A stretch of 64,000 nt of DNA, from NCBI GenBank assembly GCA_963681505.1, contig OY811975.1, positions 9,664,730 to 9,728,729 on the forward strand, in the 5' to 3' direction. A program made the position numbers and the translations under genes. A model generated the notes under the pieces. That model was given only the letters and a program-made list of their open reading frames with translations, did no database searches and was not told the DNA's origin. Within the stretch, counting starts at the first letter, position 1, and every line of letters starts with the position of its first letter. This document shows positions 22,011 through 32,809 of this stretch, piece by piece. The stretch comes from Eunapius fragilis (Eukaryota > Porifera > Demospongiae > Spongillida > Spongillidae).

Positions 22011-22275
22011 TGCACCGGTATATATGATTTATAGGGCTGTTAAATGCTGCATGAGCAGGTTTGTCATATCAGCATATATGACGAGCCAGGAGAGCACCAC
22101 ATCACGAGATGCCGGCAGCATGCATGCAGTACGTTTGTACAGTATATAATAATCTCAAATCCAGTACTAGAATGCATGCATGTAATATATGCAGGCATGC
22201 GTGCACTAATGATCACGCAATGTATCAGTTCTGAAGTTCTAGAGGGAAATGCCTGCTGGCTGTAGCTAAACCTAA

Positions 22276-23340
22276 GGCCATGCAAAATTGATTATTAGTT
22301 TCTCGTCCCCGCCCGCATACTTTTTTGGAGCCCCGCACCAAACTTCATTATTTCATTATTCAATCATCACGTGACAATAATAATTATAGAACGTATACGT
22401 ATGTCGCTTATAAATTTGACTGTGACAGGGGTATACATATACCATGGACAGTCATTCAAGTGGAGACGGGACTGACATTTTCTTCACTTTTTTCGCCGGA
22501 GCTCATCCTCGTCTTGTTGTCGATGAACTGTCACATTCATCTCTAGATAAGGTTCATATTGGCCTTACGAAGGATTCGTTAAGCATTGAGGATGAGCAGC
22601 TCAACGTCAACGATGTTTGTGCAATGTTTAGTCAGCATGTTAAGTTCATCGTGCCACAGACCTTGGCCTTGGTTCGTGAAGACGCTCAGCTTCTTCAACA
22701 CTTCCCAATGCGTTTGAGGTTTTGATTGCCTCTCAGAAAACAGCAACGCTACCATTAAAAATCCAGGAAAAAAACAAGAAGGACAAGTTGTTCAATGACA
22801 CTGGAACAGTAATTCAGTGTGAAGAATGTAACATGTGGCGCTTGGTATTCTCGAAAAGAAAACTCTCAGTTAGTGAATGTTGCACTCTGCAATCCATTCT
22901 GGAAGATGTTTCATACACATGTGGAGCCTCCTTTGATGATCTTTCACTTCCTGAGAGCTTATCATGTGTAGTGGTTCGTGATCACCAGTGCGTGACGTAA
23001 TTGAACCATTATATAATTCTGCTGGAATTGAGGACATCTGTGTGCACTGTGCTGCAACAGCCGACTTAGTGAAAGTCTCAGAGCCTTCTTACCCCATGTG
23101 TTCTGTGTGCAACCAAACAAAGTAGCATATCAACAGAAGGAAGTCTACTGTTCAATGACTGGCCATTAATGTTTTATGCATGCATGTCTATTTGCAATCG
23201 TATATTTGCACGTGCATGTCTTGCTACAGCATCCATTGTAAAATAATGAACAAATAGAATAATAATGAATAATTACCGCCCGCCCGCATCCTTTCTTGAA
23301 AACAGGCGGACGAGAAACTAATAATCAAGTTTGCATGGCC
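22276..23340 (+). mobile_element. 1,065-bp TIR transposon carrying a small gene
   Basis: The ends are 33-bp inverted repeats with one mismatch (start GGCCATGCAAAATTGATTAT; the right end is the complement of GGCCATGCAAACTTGATTAT). The flanks are TAA at 22273-22275 and TAA at 23341-23343, a 3-bp target-site duplication of the TWA type used by PIF/Harbinger elements (family assignment is inference). No DDE transposase fits in the interior. Instead it holds one + strand gene encoding a Cys-rich protein (next entry). Confidence 0.75.
22444..23125 (+). pseudogene. Cys-rich (zinc-binding-like) protein gene inside the TIR transposon
   Basis: The frame opens at ATG 22444 (MDSHSSGDGTDIFFTFFAGA) and runs to about 22705. 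A one-base shift leads into AFEVLIASQK and VIQCEECNMWRLVFSKRKLS, then YTCGASFDDLSLPESLS. A second one-base shift near 22988 leads to VIEPLYNSAGIEDICVHCAA and PMCSVCNQTK before the stop at 23123-23125. The CxxC pairs (CEEC, CVHC, CSVC) suggest two or three zinc sites. I recognise the CEEC...RLVFSKRKLS block from uncharacterised cnidarian and sponge proteins, but no function is known to me. The two frameshifts may be real decay or consensus errors. Confidence 0.6.
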
Positions 23341-23343
23341 TAA

Positions 23344-25445
23344 AGATGCCCTGATAGATGTCCTGATAGGGTGCACCCAATACTAATTTCTTCCCTAACC
23401 TGTTCCCAAGCTGTATATAGCCTTTTCGTCTGCATGCATGGCGTATAGTGTGTATCTAGCTCGAGATCCATGCAAAGTCTTCCGCAGGTTTGTTTTGTTC
23501 TGGAGTAGGTAGGTAGTTCAGGTTCGATGACTTCCCCCCCCCCCCCCCCCCCCGAAAACATGTAGCACACACAGCAAAAAAAAAACGAGCTAGTGAGTTC
23601 AATTATTGAGTCACAACTTATTTGATAGTATATTCAACCGAGCGCACTTGAATTTACTGTTAAATCATTCATTGATTTAACAATTCATTTTAAGTCCGTT
23701 GTTAATTTAATTTGACGCTGCTGTGTGGGCACACGTCAAGTGGATCGAGGGTCTTGGCGAACATCAGAGAAGATGCTAGTATTGTATACATCAGAGAAGA
23801 TGCTAGTATTGTATACCTGCTTCTAATATATATCGTCAACATGTAGCTGAACCTCCTGGATCAATAACAGGTTGCTGTTATGGTATTACTTTCGGCACAT
23901 CTGTACTGCTAAGACCTCCCAATTGATACATGCTGACCCTCGGGGCGACACTCATTGGCTGGCAGGTTATGAATTATTGGCAATGTCACTACTGCAGACA
24001 TTGTGATGCCAATATACCTTATCTGCCTCAGGTGGTCCAGTGTCTTTTCCATCCCTTAGTGGTCTTCCATTGAGAATTCTTTTTGTACTATAGTGTGGCG
24101 CTACCAAGAATTATACGTTGTATTGGAAGTTTGGAGGGGGGGGAAGGGGCTCGATCCGACGTTATACGCCAGCCACGGTCATCACGGCCACTGATCTAAC
24201 AATTGTGAAGATATGACCAACTGTAGTCCCAACTCAGCCAGATAGAGGGAATTGTGCATGCATGTGTAGAGATTTTAACCTGCATGGTCCCACATCAGAG
24301 TGTGTACAAAAAGTGTCTCAGCAAGTTACACACAGCCTATATATGTCATCGAGTTACACAATAAAACAATGGAGACCGCTTGCGCGCAGCCTTGCGTGCT
24401 GCAGTGGAATGACGTCAGTGGTACATACACCACAACAATGGTTTAGCTTCCTTCAATTTGCATGTCTGTGTTGTTTTCAATGCTATAGACAATTGTCGCA
24501 TTACATCCCTTTTTATGCCCAGCATCCATTCTTGTGATGGCTGAGTGCTCTGGACCTTGCCATCCACTTCATGCAATGGGCTAGATTCTGCAGGCTAGAA
24601 TGCATATTGGAGTTCTTGTGGTTTTGATAGGGTCGGAAGCGACTGATGTTGTACCAGGTAGTGTGATGAACAAATGGCTAGCATAACTATCATGTGGTTG
24701 AGATACCATCTTACAGCCTCATTGCCTAATTATGTATATTCAAGGGGCATTCTCATCTTGGCCATTAAATGAAATGGATGATCCTGAATCCATAATTACT
24801 TATACTGATTTCTTGCTACTGCTACCTTCTATACAGTTGCTACTTTGCTATTTTTACAGCAGTACAATGTTTTTATATAAAGAAATTAGAATCAGTGCTA
24901 ATCAGACACCACCAATCAGTCAATATAGGGATGCATTGGCGCCACGCGCGTATTATATATTATTAGTGGAAACACACACACACATACACACATACACACC
25001 AATGGAACACTGTTATCCCTTCACATCGGTTTATGCTTATAAACAATATCCAGCAAAATCACCCTTGTGAAACTTTTTTAAATTTTCCAGGACAAGCAAA
25101 AGAAAAGTAACGCTCACATTGAAATGTATGGTTGATTATAAATTCAGTGCCTAATAACTTTATGATGGGTAGTCCAATTTAGGATGCGTAAGGACCATTT
25201 GATGGAAGCTCTTTGGAGTTCATGGAAAATCAAAAAATTTGAAAACTTGAAAAACTACCCAGAAGGGTGACACTGTTCCATGCAGTAGACGACCGTTAAT
25301 ATGGAAAAGTATCCTCCCGCAGATATGAAAAATAAGGCACCTCATTGGGGAGTTAGGAAAACTGTCAGTGTTCTTAGTTCTAAGCCTTGTTCACTACAAA
25401 AATATAATACAACTCATCCTTACTTTAATACGTTCACCGTGTGAA
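23344..25445. other. Intergenic, no gene identified
   Basis: Contains a C-run (23535-23553), a 26-bp direct duplication (CATCAGAGAAGATGCTAGTATTG-type) near 23765-23815 and a short CACA tract at 24970-25000. The longest + strand frames (24262-24537 and 24732-25070) show no motif or splice context. I do not call genes here. Confidence 0.45.
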
Positions 25446-25597
25446 CACAGCTAAAAAACGCATCGAATCAAATTTTGATTTGCAATTGATTGATCAATGA
25501 CATTCTGATACAGAATGTTGTATCAATCCTGTATCAGAATGTCATTGATCAATCAATTGCAAATCAAAATTTGATTCGACCCCCTTTTTTTGCTGTG
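25446..25597. mobile_element. Hairpin MITE with perfect 50-bp stem (CACTA-like)
   Basis: 25464-25513 and 25529-25578 are perfect reverse complements around a 15-nt loop. The outer ends are CACAGCTAAAAAAC and its counterpart ending TTGCTGTG. The flanks are GAA on both sides, a 3-bp target-site duplication. TIRs starting CACAG with 3-bp duplications are typical of EnSpm/CACTA elements (inference). The 31114-31284 element has the same kind of ends. Confidence 0.8.
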
Positions 25598-26219
25598 GAA
25601 TGTGGTGGTACATGTACATTGGTTAACAAAACAAACTAATCTATGCAATTGTATTTAAGTGACTGCTTTCAGCACCAATTCCTTTTCCCCTCTCTTTGCC
25701 CTTTTCAATCTGGGTCTGTTGTAGTTTAGAATGCATTTCATATCATGTGTGTGTGCCTTGATTATGATAACGTAATGGTAATCCTAAGTACACTGAGTGG
25801 AAGGCTAACAGTGTGATGATTCTACATGTACTTTCCATCATTATTGATGGGTATGCAAGTGATTAACACATATGTATAACTAACTTGTACTTGGAATGTC
25901 ACATGCATTGTGAGCACACCTATCTTGATTCACTGTGGCCTGAAAATCATAAGTGCAACCAGCAGTACATCCCATTTGGGCTAACATTTGATTTGTGTCA
26001 AGATCATTTGAGACACGGGCACAATGGTTGCTATATAAATGTACCAAGCACCAAACACTATATTGAACAATACATGATGCTCGCAATCATCAATTCATAA
26101 TTCCACAGATGAAGTGCAACGTCATGTTTTAAAAGGCATGTGGAACAATAAAGTTGAATGCACTCTGGATATGATCATGCGTGAAGCGCACTAACATACA
26201 TGTACTAGTAATGGCCCTA

Positions 26220-26224
<5 letters not shown>
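25598..26224. other. No gene identified
   Basis: A + strand frame at 25885-26100 (LECHMHCEHTYLDSLWPENH) looks weakly protein-like but has no recognisable motif or splice borders. Confidence 0.35.
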
Positions 26225-26287
<63 letters not shown>

Positions 26288-26500
26288 GCCGCGTGTGCAT
26301 NNNNNNNNNNNNNNNNNNNNNNNNNNNNNNNNNNNNNNNNNNNNNNNNNNNNNNNNNNNNNNNNNNNNNNNNNNNNNNNNNNNNNNNNNNNNNNNNNNNN
26401 NNNNNNNNNNNNNNNNNNNNNNNNNNNNNNNNNNNNNNNNNNNNNNNNNNNNNNNNNNNNNNNNNNNNNNNNNNNNNNNNNNNNNNNNNNNNNNNNNNNN
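26223..26500. repeat. (GT)n microsatellite running into a 200-N assembly gap
   Basis: About 31 GT units (26223-26284), then GGGGCCGCGTGTGCAT and 200 Ns at 26301-26500. The open frames that cross the gap are artefacts. Confidence 0.95.
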
Positions 26501-26517
26501 CTACAGAGCTATATTAT

Positions 26518-26733
26518 TAATTTCCCGTCGCCGCATTGGAGGGGCTCAGCTCCATATTGCCTCGATTGGTGGAGAGGCTGAGATACTGCGCTTGTATAGG
26601 ACCATTATGAATTCGATTCTAAATTCCATTCATGTTCAGTTGTACACTTGTTTACAACGCTGCAGACCGAGGTGTACATTTATGGCTTGCGATGAAAAAG
26701 GACTGATGTTATTCATCTATTGAGTAGATTCAG
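26518..26733 (+). repeat. Dispersed 200-bp repeat, copy 2
   Basis: Matches 8632-8836 (see that entry). This copy lies directly after the assembly gap. Confidence 0.7.
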
Positions 26734-26794
26734 ATCATCATTACTGCAGCCATGGAGATTCGAATCGTAAATTGCACATTGTACCGGTGTCAGA

Positions 26795-27866
26795 GGCATA
26801 AATGACTCCCCCGGTCATTTACGCCTAAGGTGTAAATGAATCCTCCTAGGCATATACGACTCCCCACGTGAATTCCTTCTGTCAGTGTTGTCGAGGATTA
26901 CCTGCGTAGGAATCAATATCGATATATCCTGAGGGAATTTCGACGGGAGATAAGGCCAATCTAAGGCGCAAATGCAAAACTTCAAGTTCGACTGTGGAGT
27001 GCTCTATTAACCAAGCGTTTCAGGATTCATTTAATTTGATATGCACTTGTAGGCTGCCAGAATCATCTGATTACAGTGTGATCAATGCCAACAGCGGTAC
27101 CATTTCCGCTGCATGAACATTCAGCAAAAAAGTCCCCCCCCCTGGTTGTGCATGATTTGTCGATCTGCAAGCAGACTGTGATTATTTGTCTTTGTCAGTG
27201 TTCAATATACATTAGCTCTAACTTCAACCTTCCCAAGGCAGGAGTCAATTTGGTCTAGGCAGATAACAGGGGAATCATATACAAATGTATATGCTTGTAC
27301 CTTGGCAAGATCGACGGTCGACGGGGAGTTAATTATGCCTAAGGCTGTAATAATGCGCCTATCATTGTTACGTGAGACCCCCCCCCCCCCCCCCCCCCCC
27401 CCCCTGGGGCATTGGGAGGGATTTGACCTGTCTTAAAGCAAACTGCTCCTGGTTGGGGGTTAATAGCCGGTCAAATGTCTATACTACGTGGTCTGATAAA
27501 AAGGTCAAACGCGTGCCCGACTATGGTCAAATGTGTGGCCAGTAATGATATTCACGCGACAATTCCCCACCTAATCCGCACTTCGCCCTGGGGGGGGGGG
27601 GGGGGGGGGGGGGGGGGGTCTCACGTAACAATGATAGGTGCATAACTCAGGGAGTCACTTTTATCAGGGGAAGTCATATATGCCTAGGCGTGAATGACTG
27701 GGGAGTCATATATGCCTAGGCGGGAGTCATATATGCCGAGGTGTGAATGACTGGCGAGTCAAATACGCCTAGGCATATATGACCGGGAGTCATAATTTAT
27801 ATGTCTAGGCGCGAATGACTGGGGAGTCGAAATTTAGGGGAGTCATTGGCGACTATGACACCGATA
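26795..27866. mobile_element. TIR element with subterminal GGGGAGTCATATATGCC repeats
   Basis: The left end GGTGTCAGAGGC pairs with the right end's complement GGTGTCATAGTCGCC. Inside each end are several copies of GGGGAGTCATATATGCCTAG or its complement, more on the right (about five) than on the left (about three). No protein frame is present. A second inverted repeat (27357-27642) is nested in the middle. Confidence 0.6.
27357..27642. mobile_element. Nested MITE whose arms are a poly-C and a poly-G tract
   Basis: The ends are CCTATCATTGTTACGTGAGA and its exact complement. Immediately inside them lie 25 C residues on the left and 28 G residues on the right, so the homopolymers are part of the inverted repeat. 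The interior 180 bp is non-coding. Confidence 0.75.
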
Positions 27867-27911
27867 CGTTATAATCCGATAATCGAGTTAGCATGCACCT
27901 CTTCCCCGGCT

Positions 27912-27966
27912 CCCCCATACACACATAAAACACGGATACATTGGGGACCTATTGTATAAAATGGCT
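27912..27966 (-). pseudogene. Small remnant of a third dispanin copy
   Basis: The 55 bp from ACACATAAAACACG to ATAAAATGGCT match the intron/exon-3 border of both dispanin genes (12985-13036 and 28381-28426). Nothing else of the gene is present. Confidence 0.55.
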
Positions 27967-28168
27967 CCCACCATGCATAAATTGTCACAGAAGCGTACTA
28001 TAAATCATACATCGCAACCTTAATTTTGTTCATCTTATAGCACATGCACTTCAATTTACAACAAGTGCAGATATATACATATATATATTACAAAACTAGC
28101 TATGGACCTATATGACATTAAAGCACTCCGCATAAAGATACCCTTCCTGTTCAAACATGTAATAGCGG

Positions 28169-29215
28169 TTAATAATTATAAATGTCTTGGTATTGATTGA
28201 TCCGAAAGTATACAGACAGAGTGATGATCAATATCCAAGAAATGACGTAGAAGACCAGTGCAGCTATAATCAGCACAAGTGCTTTCAGCCCGCTGCGTTT
28301 AGCAGCTTTAAAGTCTCTTTTTGTTACCGCTTCCTTTGCCTGTAGTAATAAAAATATACAAATACCACATGCAGCATGCACACATAAAACACGTGATGCA
28401 TTGGGGGGCTATTGGATAAGATGGCTTACAGATGAGGCTGCAAACATGGCTGGGACAGTGCAGCATAGAACAAACCAAGAGCCGCAGAAGAAGCACAAAA
28501 GAGTGAGGGCAATCGAGATATTGTAGGTATAGTCCGCAAGGGGTTTGATGTATGAGGTGTTGGTGGTGGTGGCCTTGGGCTGGACAGTCACTATTGTTCT
28601 TGTTACCTGCTGGTATTATGATCACGTCACACACAGCACAAAACAACTCTACTACCTCCACCACCTCACCTGCTGCTGTGCTGCAGCTAAAGAGTGAGGT
28701 GAGTTGAAAGCCGGGCAGGGTGAAGTGAAAAGGAGGAGGGGATGTACATGTAAGGGAGAAGTTGTAACACACTCTAGCTTTGCATGATGCAGGCTACCTT
28801 ACCTTGGGGATAGTATGCTGGAGGTGGCTGTGCAGGGGAATATCCTGGTTGCGGAGGAATGTATCCCACGTACCCAGGTTGAGGAGGGTAGGCCCTTCCC
28901 TCTGAGGGATAGGCCCCTCCTTGTGGGGGGTAGGCCCCTCCCTGTGGGGGGTAGGCCCCTCCCTGTGGGAGGTAGGCCCCTCCCTGTGGGGGGTAGGCCC
29001 TCCATGTGGGGGGTAGGCCCTCCCTGTGGGGGGTAGGCCACTCCCTGTTGGGGGGAGGCCCCTCCCTGTGTGGGGTAGAACCCTTCTTGTGGGGATAAGG
29101 CCCCTCCGTTTGGGTAGTACACTCCTCCTAGTGTGGGATTGGCCCCTCCATGTGGGGGGTATGTTTCCTTTTGTACATCTGAGGTGTGCATAGTGGTGGG
29201 GACATGAAGACACAC
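28169..29215 (-). CDS. Dispanin/IFITM-like (CD225) membrane protein, copy B (exon 1 frameshifted)
   Basis: The exon layout is as in copy A: 29215-28803, microexon 28680-28670 (11 nt, CACAGCAGCAG), 28606-28430 and 28339-28169. Exon 3 differs from copy A at only a few residues around the first membrane segment (GSWFVLCC). Exon 4 reads AKEAVTKRDFKAAKRSGLKA, a second membrane helix, and a longer tail ending QYQDIYNY. Exon 1 holds more GGAYPPQ-type repeats than copy A. Two consecutive 20-nt units at 28981-29020, where all neighbours are 21 nt, shift the frame twice. As written, the N-terminal frame does not join PAYYPQ. This is either a pseudogene or a repeat-length error in the assembly. Confidence 0.7.
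28670..28680 (-). other. 11-nt microexon of dispanin copy B
   Basis: CACAGCAGCAG lies between an acceptor (TTAGCTGCAG) and a donor (GTGAGGTGG). Its length differs by exactly one codon from the 14-nt exon in copy A, and it restores the same phase. Confidence 0.6.
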
Positions 29216-29479
29216 TGAACGTGCAAACCCTGGAGGGATGACCCACCCCCTCGCTTGGTTATGGCAACATCTCTCCCAAGCGTAACATTAATTACTATAT
29301 ACAATGCAACTGTTATTGCTGAGTAAAATATTTGTCTGGTAGCAATTACATGCATGTAACATATTATATGTCACGAATTGTGTTGTTATCTATTAGTGTT
29401 GGTATGGTGTGCCCGGCCCTGATGGATTGATCCGCACAATCTTTAACTTTAAAAGCATTCATACGGTAAAGTGAAAATA

Positions 29480-29898
29480 CAAAAGATAAACCATGAAAAC
29501 GAGAAAAAGAGGAAATACGACCAACGTATCCGTGAAGTTAAATATGCCTTTTTCACTCCTCTTGCACTGGTGGCCTTGGGCCTCAAGCCACAACAAGCCT
29601 TCAGCGTCTGGCCTCTCCGCTCTCTGCTAAATGGAACATGGCCTATAGCTTAACCATCCTGTGGTTAAGATGTTGCCTTGCCTACTCGTTACTGCGAAGT
29701 TATGTGCATTCGAGGAGCACGCTCCCACCTTGGCCATTATTTGTCTGCTACACAACTCCTCTTGATCTGGTGTCAAGAGAAGCCTTCTACTTGCACAATA
29801 GATTCTCATATTTTGTTTCCTTTTGTTTTTTATTTATGTGAATATATGGCATTGTTTATATCATTTTTAAAAAAAACTAGCAAAAAAAAAAAAATAAA
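29480..29898 (+). pseudogene. Retroelement 3' end with A-rich tail inserted upstream of copy B
   Basis: The frame reads HENEKKRKYDQRIREVKYAF, then TPLALVALGL; in a second frame it reads YSLTILWLRCCLAYSLLRS, then VMCIRGARS. This is the extreme C-terminal block of the same retroelement class as the 14.5-kb fragment. The insert ends in an A-rich tail (29870-29898). The paralogous sequence at about 13945 lacks it. Confidence 0.6.
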
Positions 29899-29989
29899 GG
29901 TTACAATAATCCATGAGTCGCGATGGTTGTACGAATGTGCACTGTTACCTACCATACTAGGCTATGTGACATATGTATCATATAGGTAA

Positions 29990-30420
29990 TAGTTGCTTTA
30001 CTTTACAGTTAATATGGGAAGTAGTGTATGCGTATATGCGCAATACAGCGTGACGTCACGCGCATCTTGTATTACATCATGTATAAATAACCGTACGTTA
30101 CTATATATGTAATACAGTTGTTCTAAATTGTATCACGAGAGATATGGACCTCGGCTTCTTCCCTCCGTCGTTCGCTCTCTTCCCCTTATTGTTTTCTCGT
30201 GCCCAGCATTCTGGCTAAAAAAGTCTATCGAGGAGTTGCATTGAAGTCATGCGCGTCTTGTATTGTTACGTAATACAATTAGTTACTATGTAAGAGCAAT
30301 AGGTAATAAAGTTGCTCTCTTCCCGCTGTCGTTTCTCGTGCCCAGCCAATACGCATGATGTTACGATGAGCGTGACATGACTGACGTCACATGTACTCAT
30401 GATGTAGATCTATGCGCGTG
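29990..30420. repeat. Duplicated upstream region of dispanin copy B
   Basis: Matches 14010-14330 and 15816-15960. It contains two LTR-like units (30070-30212 and 30273-30346), CRE-like TGACGTCA at 30050 and 30380, and TTACGTAA near 30277. Confidence 0.6.
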
Positions 30421-30854
30421 GCGTCAAATGCAACTCCTCTATTTGCGCTAATGGTTCCGACAGGGTTCTTTAAGAGAAATGTTCTCACAGAATGATAGCC
30501 ACGCACTTATAATTACTTATAGTTGCCTACTACTGCAAGCTTTGATTTGAGTCCAATCAGATTCATGTGGGTCATTATCCCCCAATTAACGGGTCGAAGC
30601 GTGATTTAACTGGCCATGAAAAATTGCCTTCATTTCGGGAGTGTGTTAAAAAGAGCTTTGCTTCGTGGATGGTTTTATTTGGGTGGAAATGGTTTTACTG
30701 ACGGACTGGCTTTGAGTTATGCCCGCGGCCGCACGTGAATAGACTTTTACAATCATCTCCGATATTCACCTATATAGATCTCCAGCAAATCGTGAACTAG
30801 TCGGGTCACACCTAATTAAGGTTATCTATATGGCGCAATTATGACCACTGAATT

Positions 30855-31015
30855 TTTAAATAGCCATATGCATTTCATTAGCCCCACTTAGTATAGCGCT
30901 GCCGCTCTTCTCTTACAAAGGTCTACAAAGGTGTCTCGAGCTTGCAGCTGATTATGACGAATCGTCTCGCCTAAAAGATACTGTATTGTGATCTTGGGCG
31001 CCCCCAGCTTTTCTG

Positions 31016-31050
<35 letters not shown>

Positions 31051-31957
31051 GATAGGGCAGAGGGGCGCCATTTGACAGCCGCGAATACGTTGTCCGCTTT
31101 CTGCAGATTCAACCACAGGGAAAAAACACGTGGAGTCATTTTGGAATCATTGTGTGATATTACAGAGAATCACACACAAATCACACGCGTCAGATTTTCT
31201 ATGTAAGATCACGCAATGATTTTTCAGAAGATTTAAAAATCCTCTGTAAAATCAGAACTTGATTCCACGCGTTTTTTCCCTGTGAACCAGTGCGGGGGGA
31301 GCGGGAGGGGGGGGAGGGGGGAGGGTGCTGTCCGCTTTCGGCCGATTCAATCAATGAGGTGTCCGCGCTTTCGGCAGATTCAACCAGTGGGCGATGTGTG
31401 CTGTCCGCTTTCAGCCAATTCAGCCAGTGGGGGGTGCGCATGTATGTAAACTTTTATTACTAGGGGGAGGGGCGCCATTCAGTCCCGAAATGAGGGGGGG
31501 GGGGGGGGGGGCCACCATGGCCCCCCCCTGCTCACTCCCCTGGGGACGCCCATGGTGATCATGGCCATAGGCCATACATCAGGGGGAAGGTGGGCCTTTC
31601 ATAGTAAAGTGTCAAAGCAAGTCACCAGTATGAAAATAAATAGTTTCAACTCCTGAAAGGTTAATTTAAAAAATCCTGCCGGAGTCGGATTATCCCGCAT
31701 GCATGCATGCATGCGGTTCCGAGCTAGCCTTTCGCGGCACTGACGCATCCCGCTGCCAGCTACAGATGGCCGCCATCCAACCTACGCTAAGGCTATATAT
31801 AATCTTATACACAGAGACATGCCTCAACTCACCTTCCATCAGTTTCGGCACCACAGTAGGGGGCGGATTCAAGATTACACTGCAACGGGGGGAGGTAATT
31901 AATCATGCATGGCTCGGGATTTAATGTATCTATATATAACGGTGGAGTGTGTGTGTG

Positions 31958-31999
<42 letters not shown>

Positions 32000-32460
32000 A
32001 AGCACGTTTTGTGGGTTCGAACCTGGTGAGGTCGATTCTTTTGACTTCATCCTTTTTTCCCTTCTTAACAGGGAGTGCAATTCTATCGAAGGATGTTGTC
32101 TGTGTTGTAGTATTAACTTTTATACGTGGGATTTTTTTAGCTTGCATGGCAGTCAATAATATACAGGCAGCTGTTACGCAATAGGCGCGCAATAGTTACG
32201 TTTAGCAGCTGTTACGCATTGTTATTAGTTTACAGTTATACGTTATGATTAACGTTGGAAAGTACAATTTGGCCTGAGTCGCCTGACGTAAAGTGCAACT
32301 AATTCAAACGGGATACATAGCTGCAACAAGCAAACTAAGTAGATTAATAGATTCCATGAAGGGGAGTCAAATTCGATTGATTCAATAGTGAGCACTGTTG
32401 TTTTGCGTGCATCGATGTGTCAAATGGGTAAATAATTAGAGCTTGCATTGCAATTAAAAA
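30855..32460. repeat. Segmental duplication block, copy 2 (expanded)
   Basis: Counterpart of 21370-22010. Extra material relative to copy 1 includes a G-run (31018-31047), a CACTA-like MITE (31114-31284), four TGTCCGCTTTCGGC repeats (31090-31420) and a (GT)n tract (31930-31995). Confidence 0.75.
31114..31284. mobile_element. 171-bp CACTA-like MITE with visible target-site duplication
   Basis: The ends are the 21-bp inverted repeats CACAGGGAAAAAACACGTGG(A) and their complement. AAC flanks both sides, and the uninterrupted target (GATTCAACCAGTG) is present in neighbouring tandem repeats, which confirms a 3-bp duplication. A second copy with a decayed left end lies at 62068-62222 in a DNAI4 intron. 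Confidence 0.8.
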
Positions 32461-32527
32461 TTAAGTACACAGTCACAATTTATAGGTGACTGTCAAAAGT
32501 GCATGCCATAACTCTAGAAGTACAATA

Positions 32528-32805
32528 CAAGTAAAGAAAAACATTCTCTAACGAGAAAGTTGGTGGATATAGAAATTGGAGGCAATGGTGGTGCAAAAAG
32601 GAAGGGAACAAGGTTTTGAGAAATGATACAAAAATCCTATGTTTAGCACTTCTTTTGGTTCTGTTACATTTACACGTGCTAAATATAGGATTTTTGTCTC
32701 ATTACCCTTTTCTCAAAACCTTGTTACCTTCCTTTTTATACTACCATTGCCTCCAATTCCTATATCCCACCAACTTTCTCGTTAGAGAATGTTTTTCTTT
32801 ACTTG
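32528..32805. mobile_element. MITE, family copy 2 (best preserved)
   Basis: Outer ends CAAGTAAAGAAAAACATTCT and exact complement. The arms share GAGAAAGTTGGTGG, GGAGGCAATGGTGGT and ATCCTATGTTTAGCAC with copy 1 (1738-2045). Loop near 32660. Confidence 0.85.
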
Positions 32806-32809
32806 TTTT

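Noticed and set aside
26181-26723. 180-codon frame across the N gap
   Set aside because: It consists of (GT)n-encoded Cys/Val, unknown bases and a dispersed repeat.
31690-31872. 60-codon - strand frame (MNPPPTVVPKLMEG...) as a complete gene
   Set aside because: It is conserved with 21600-21845 as part of a segmental duplication and has a good donor after 14 codons, but no partner exon was found, so no gene is called.
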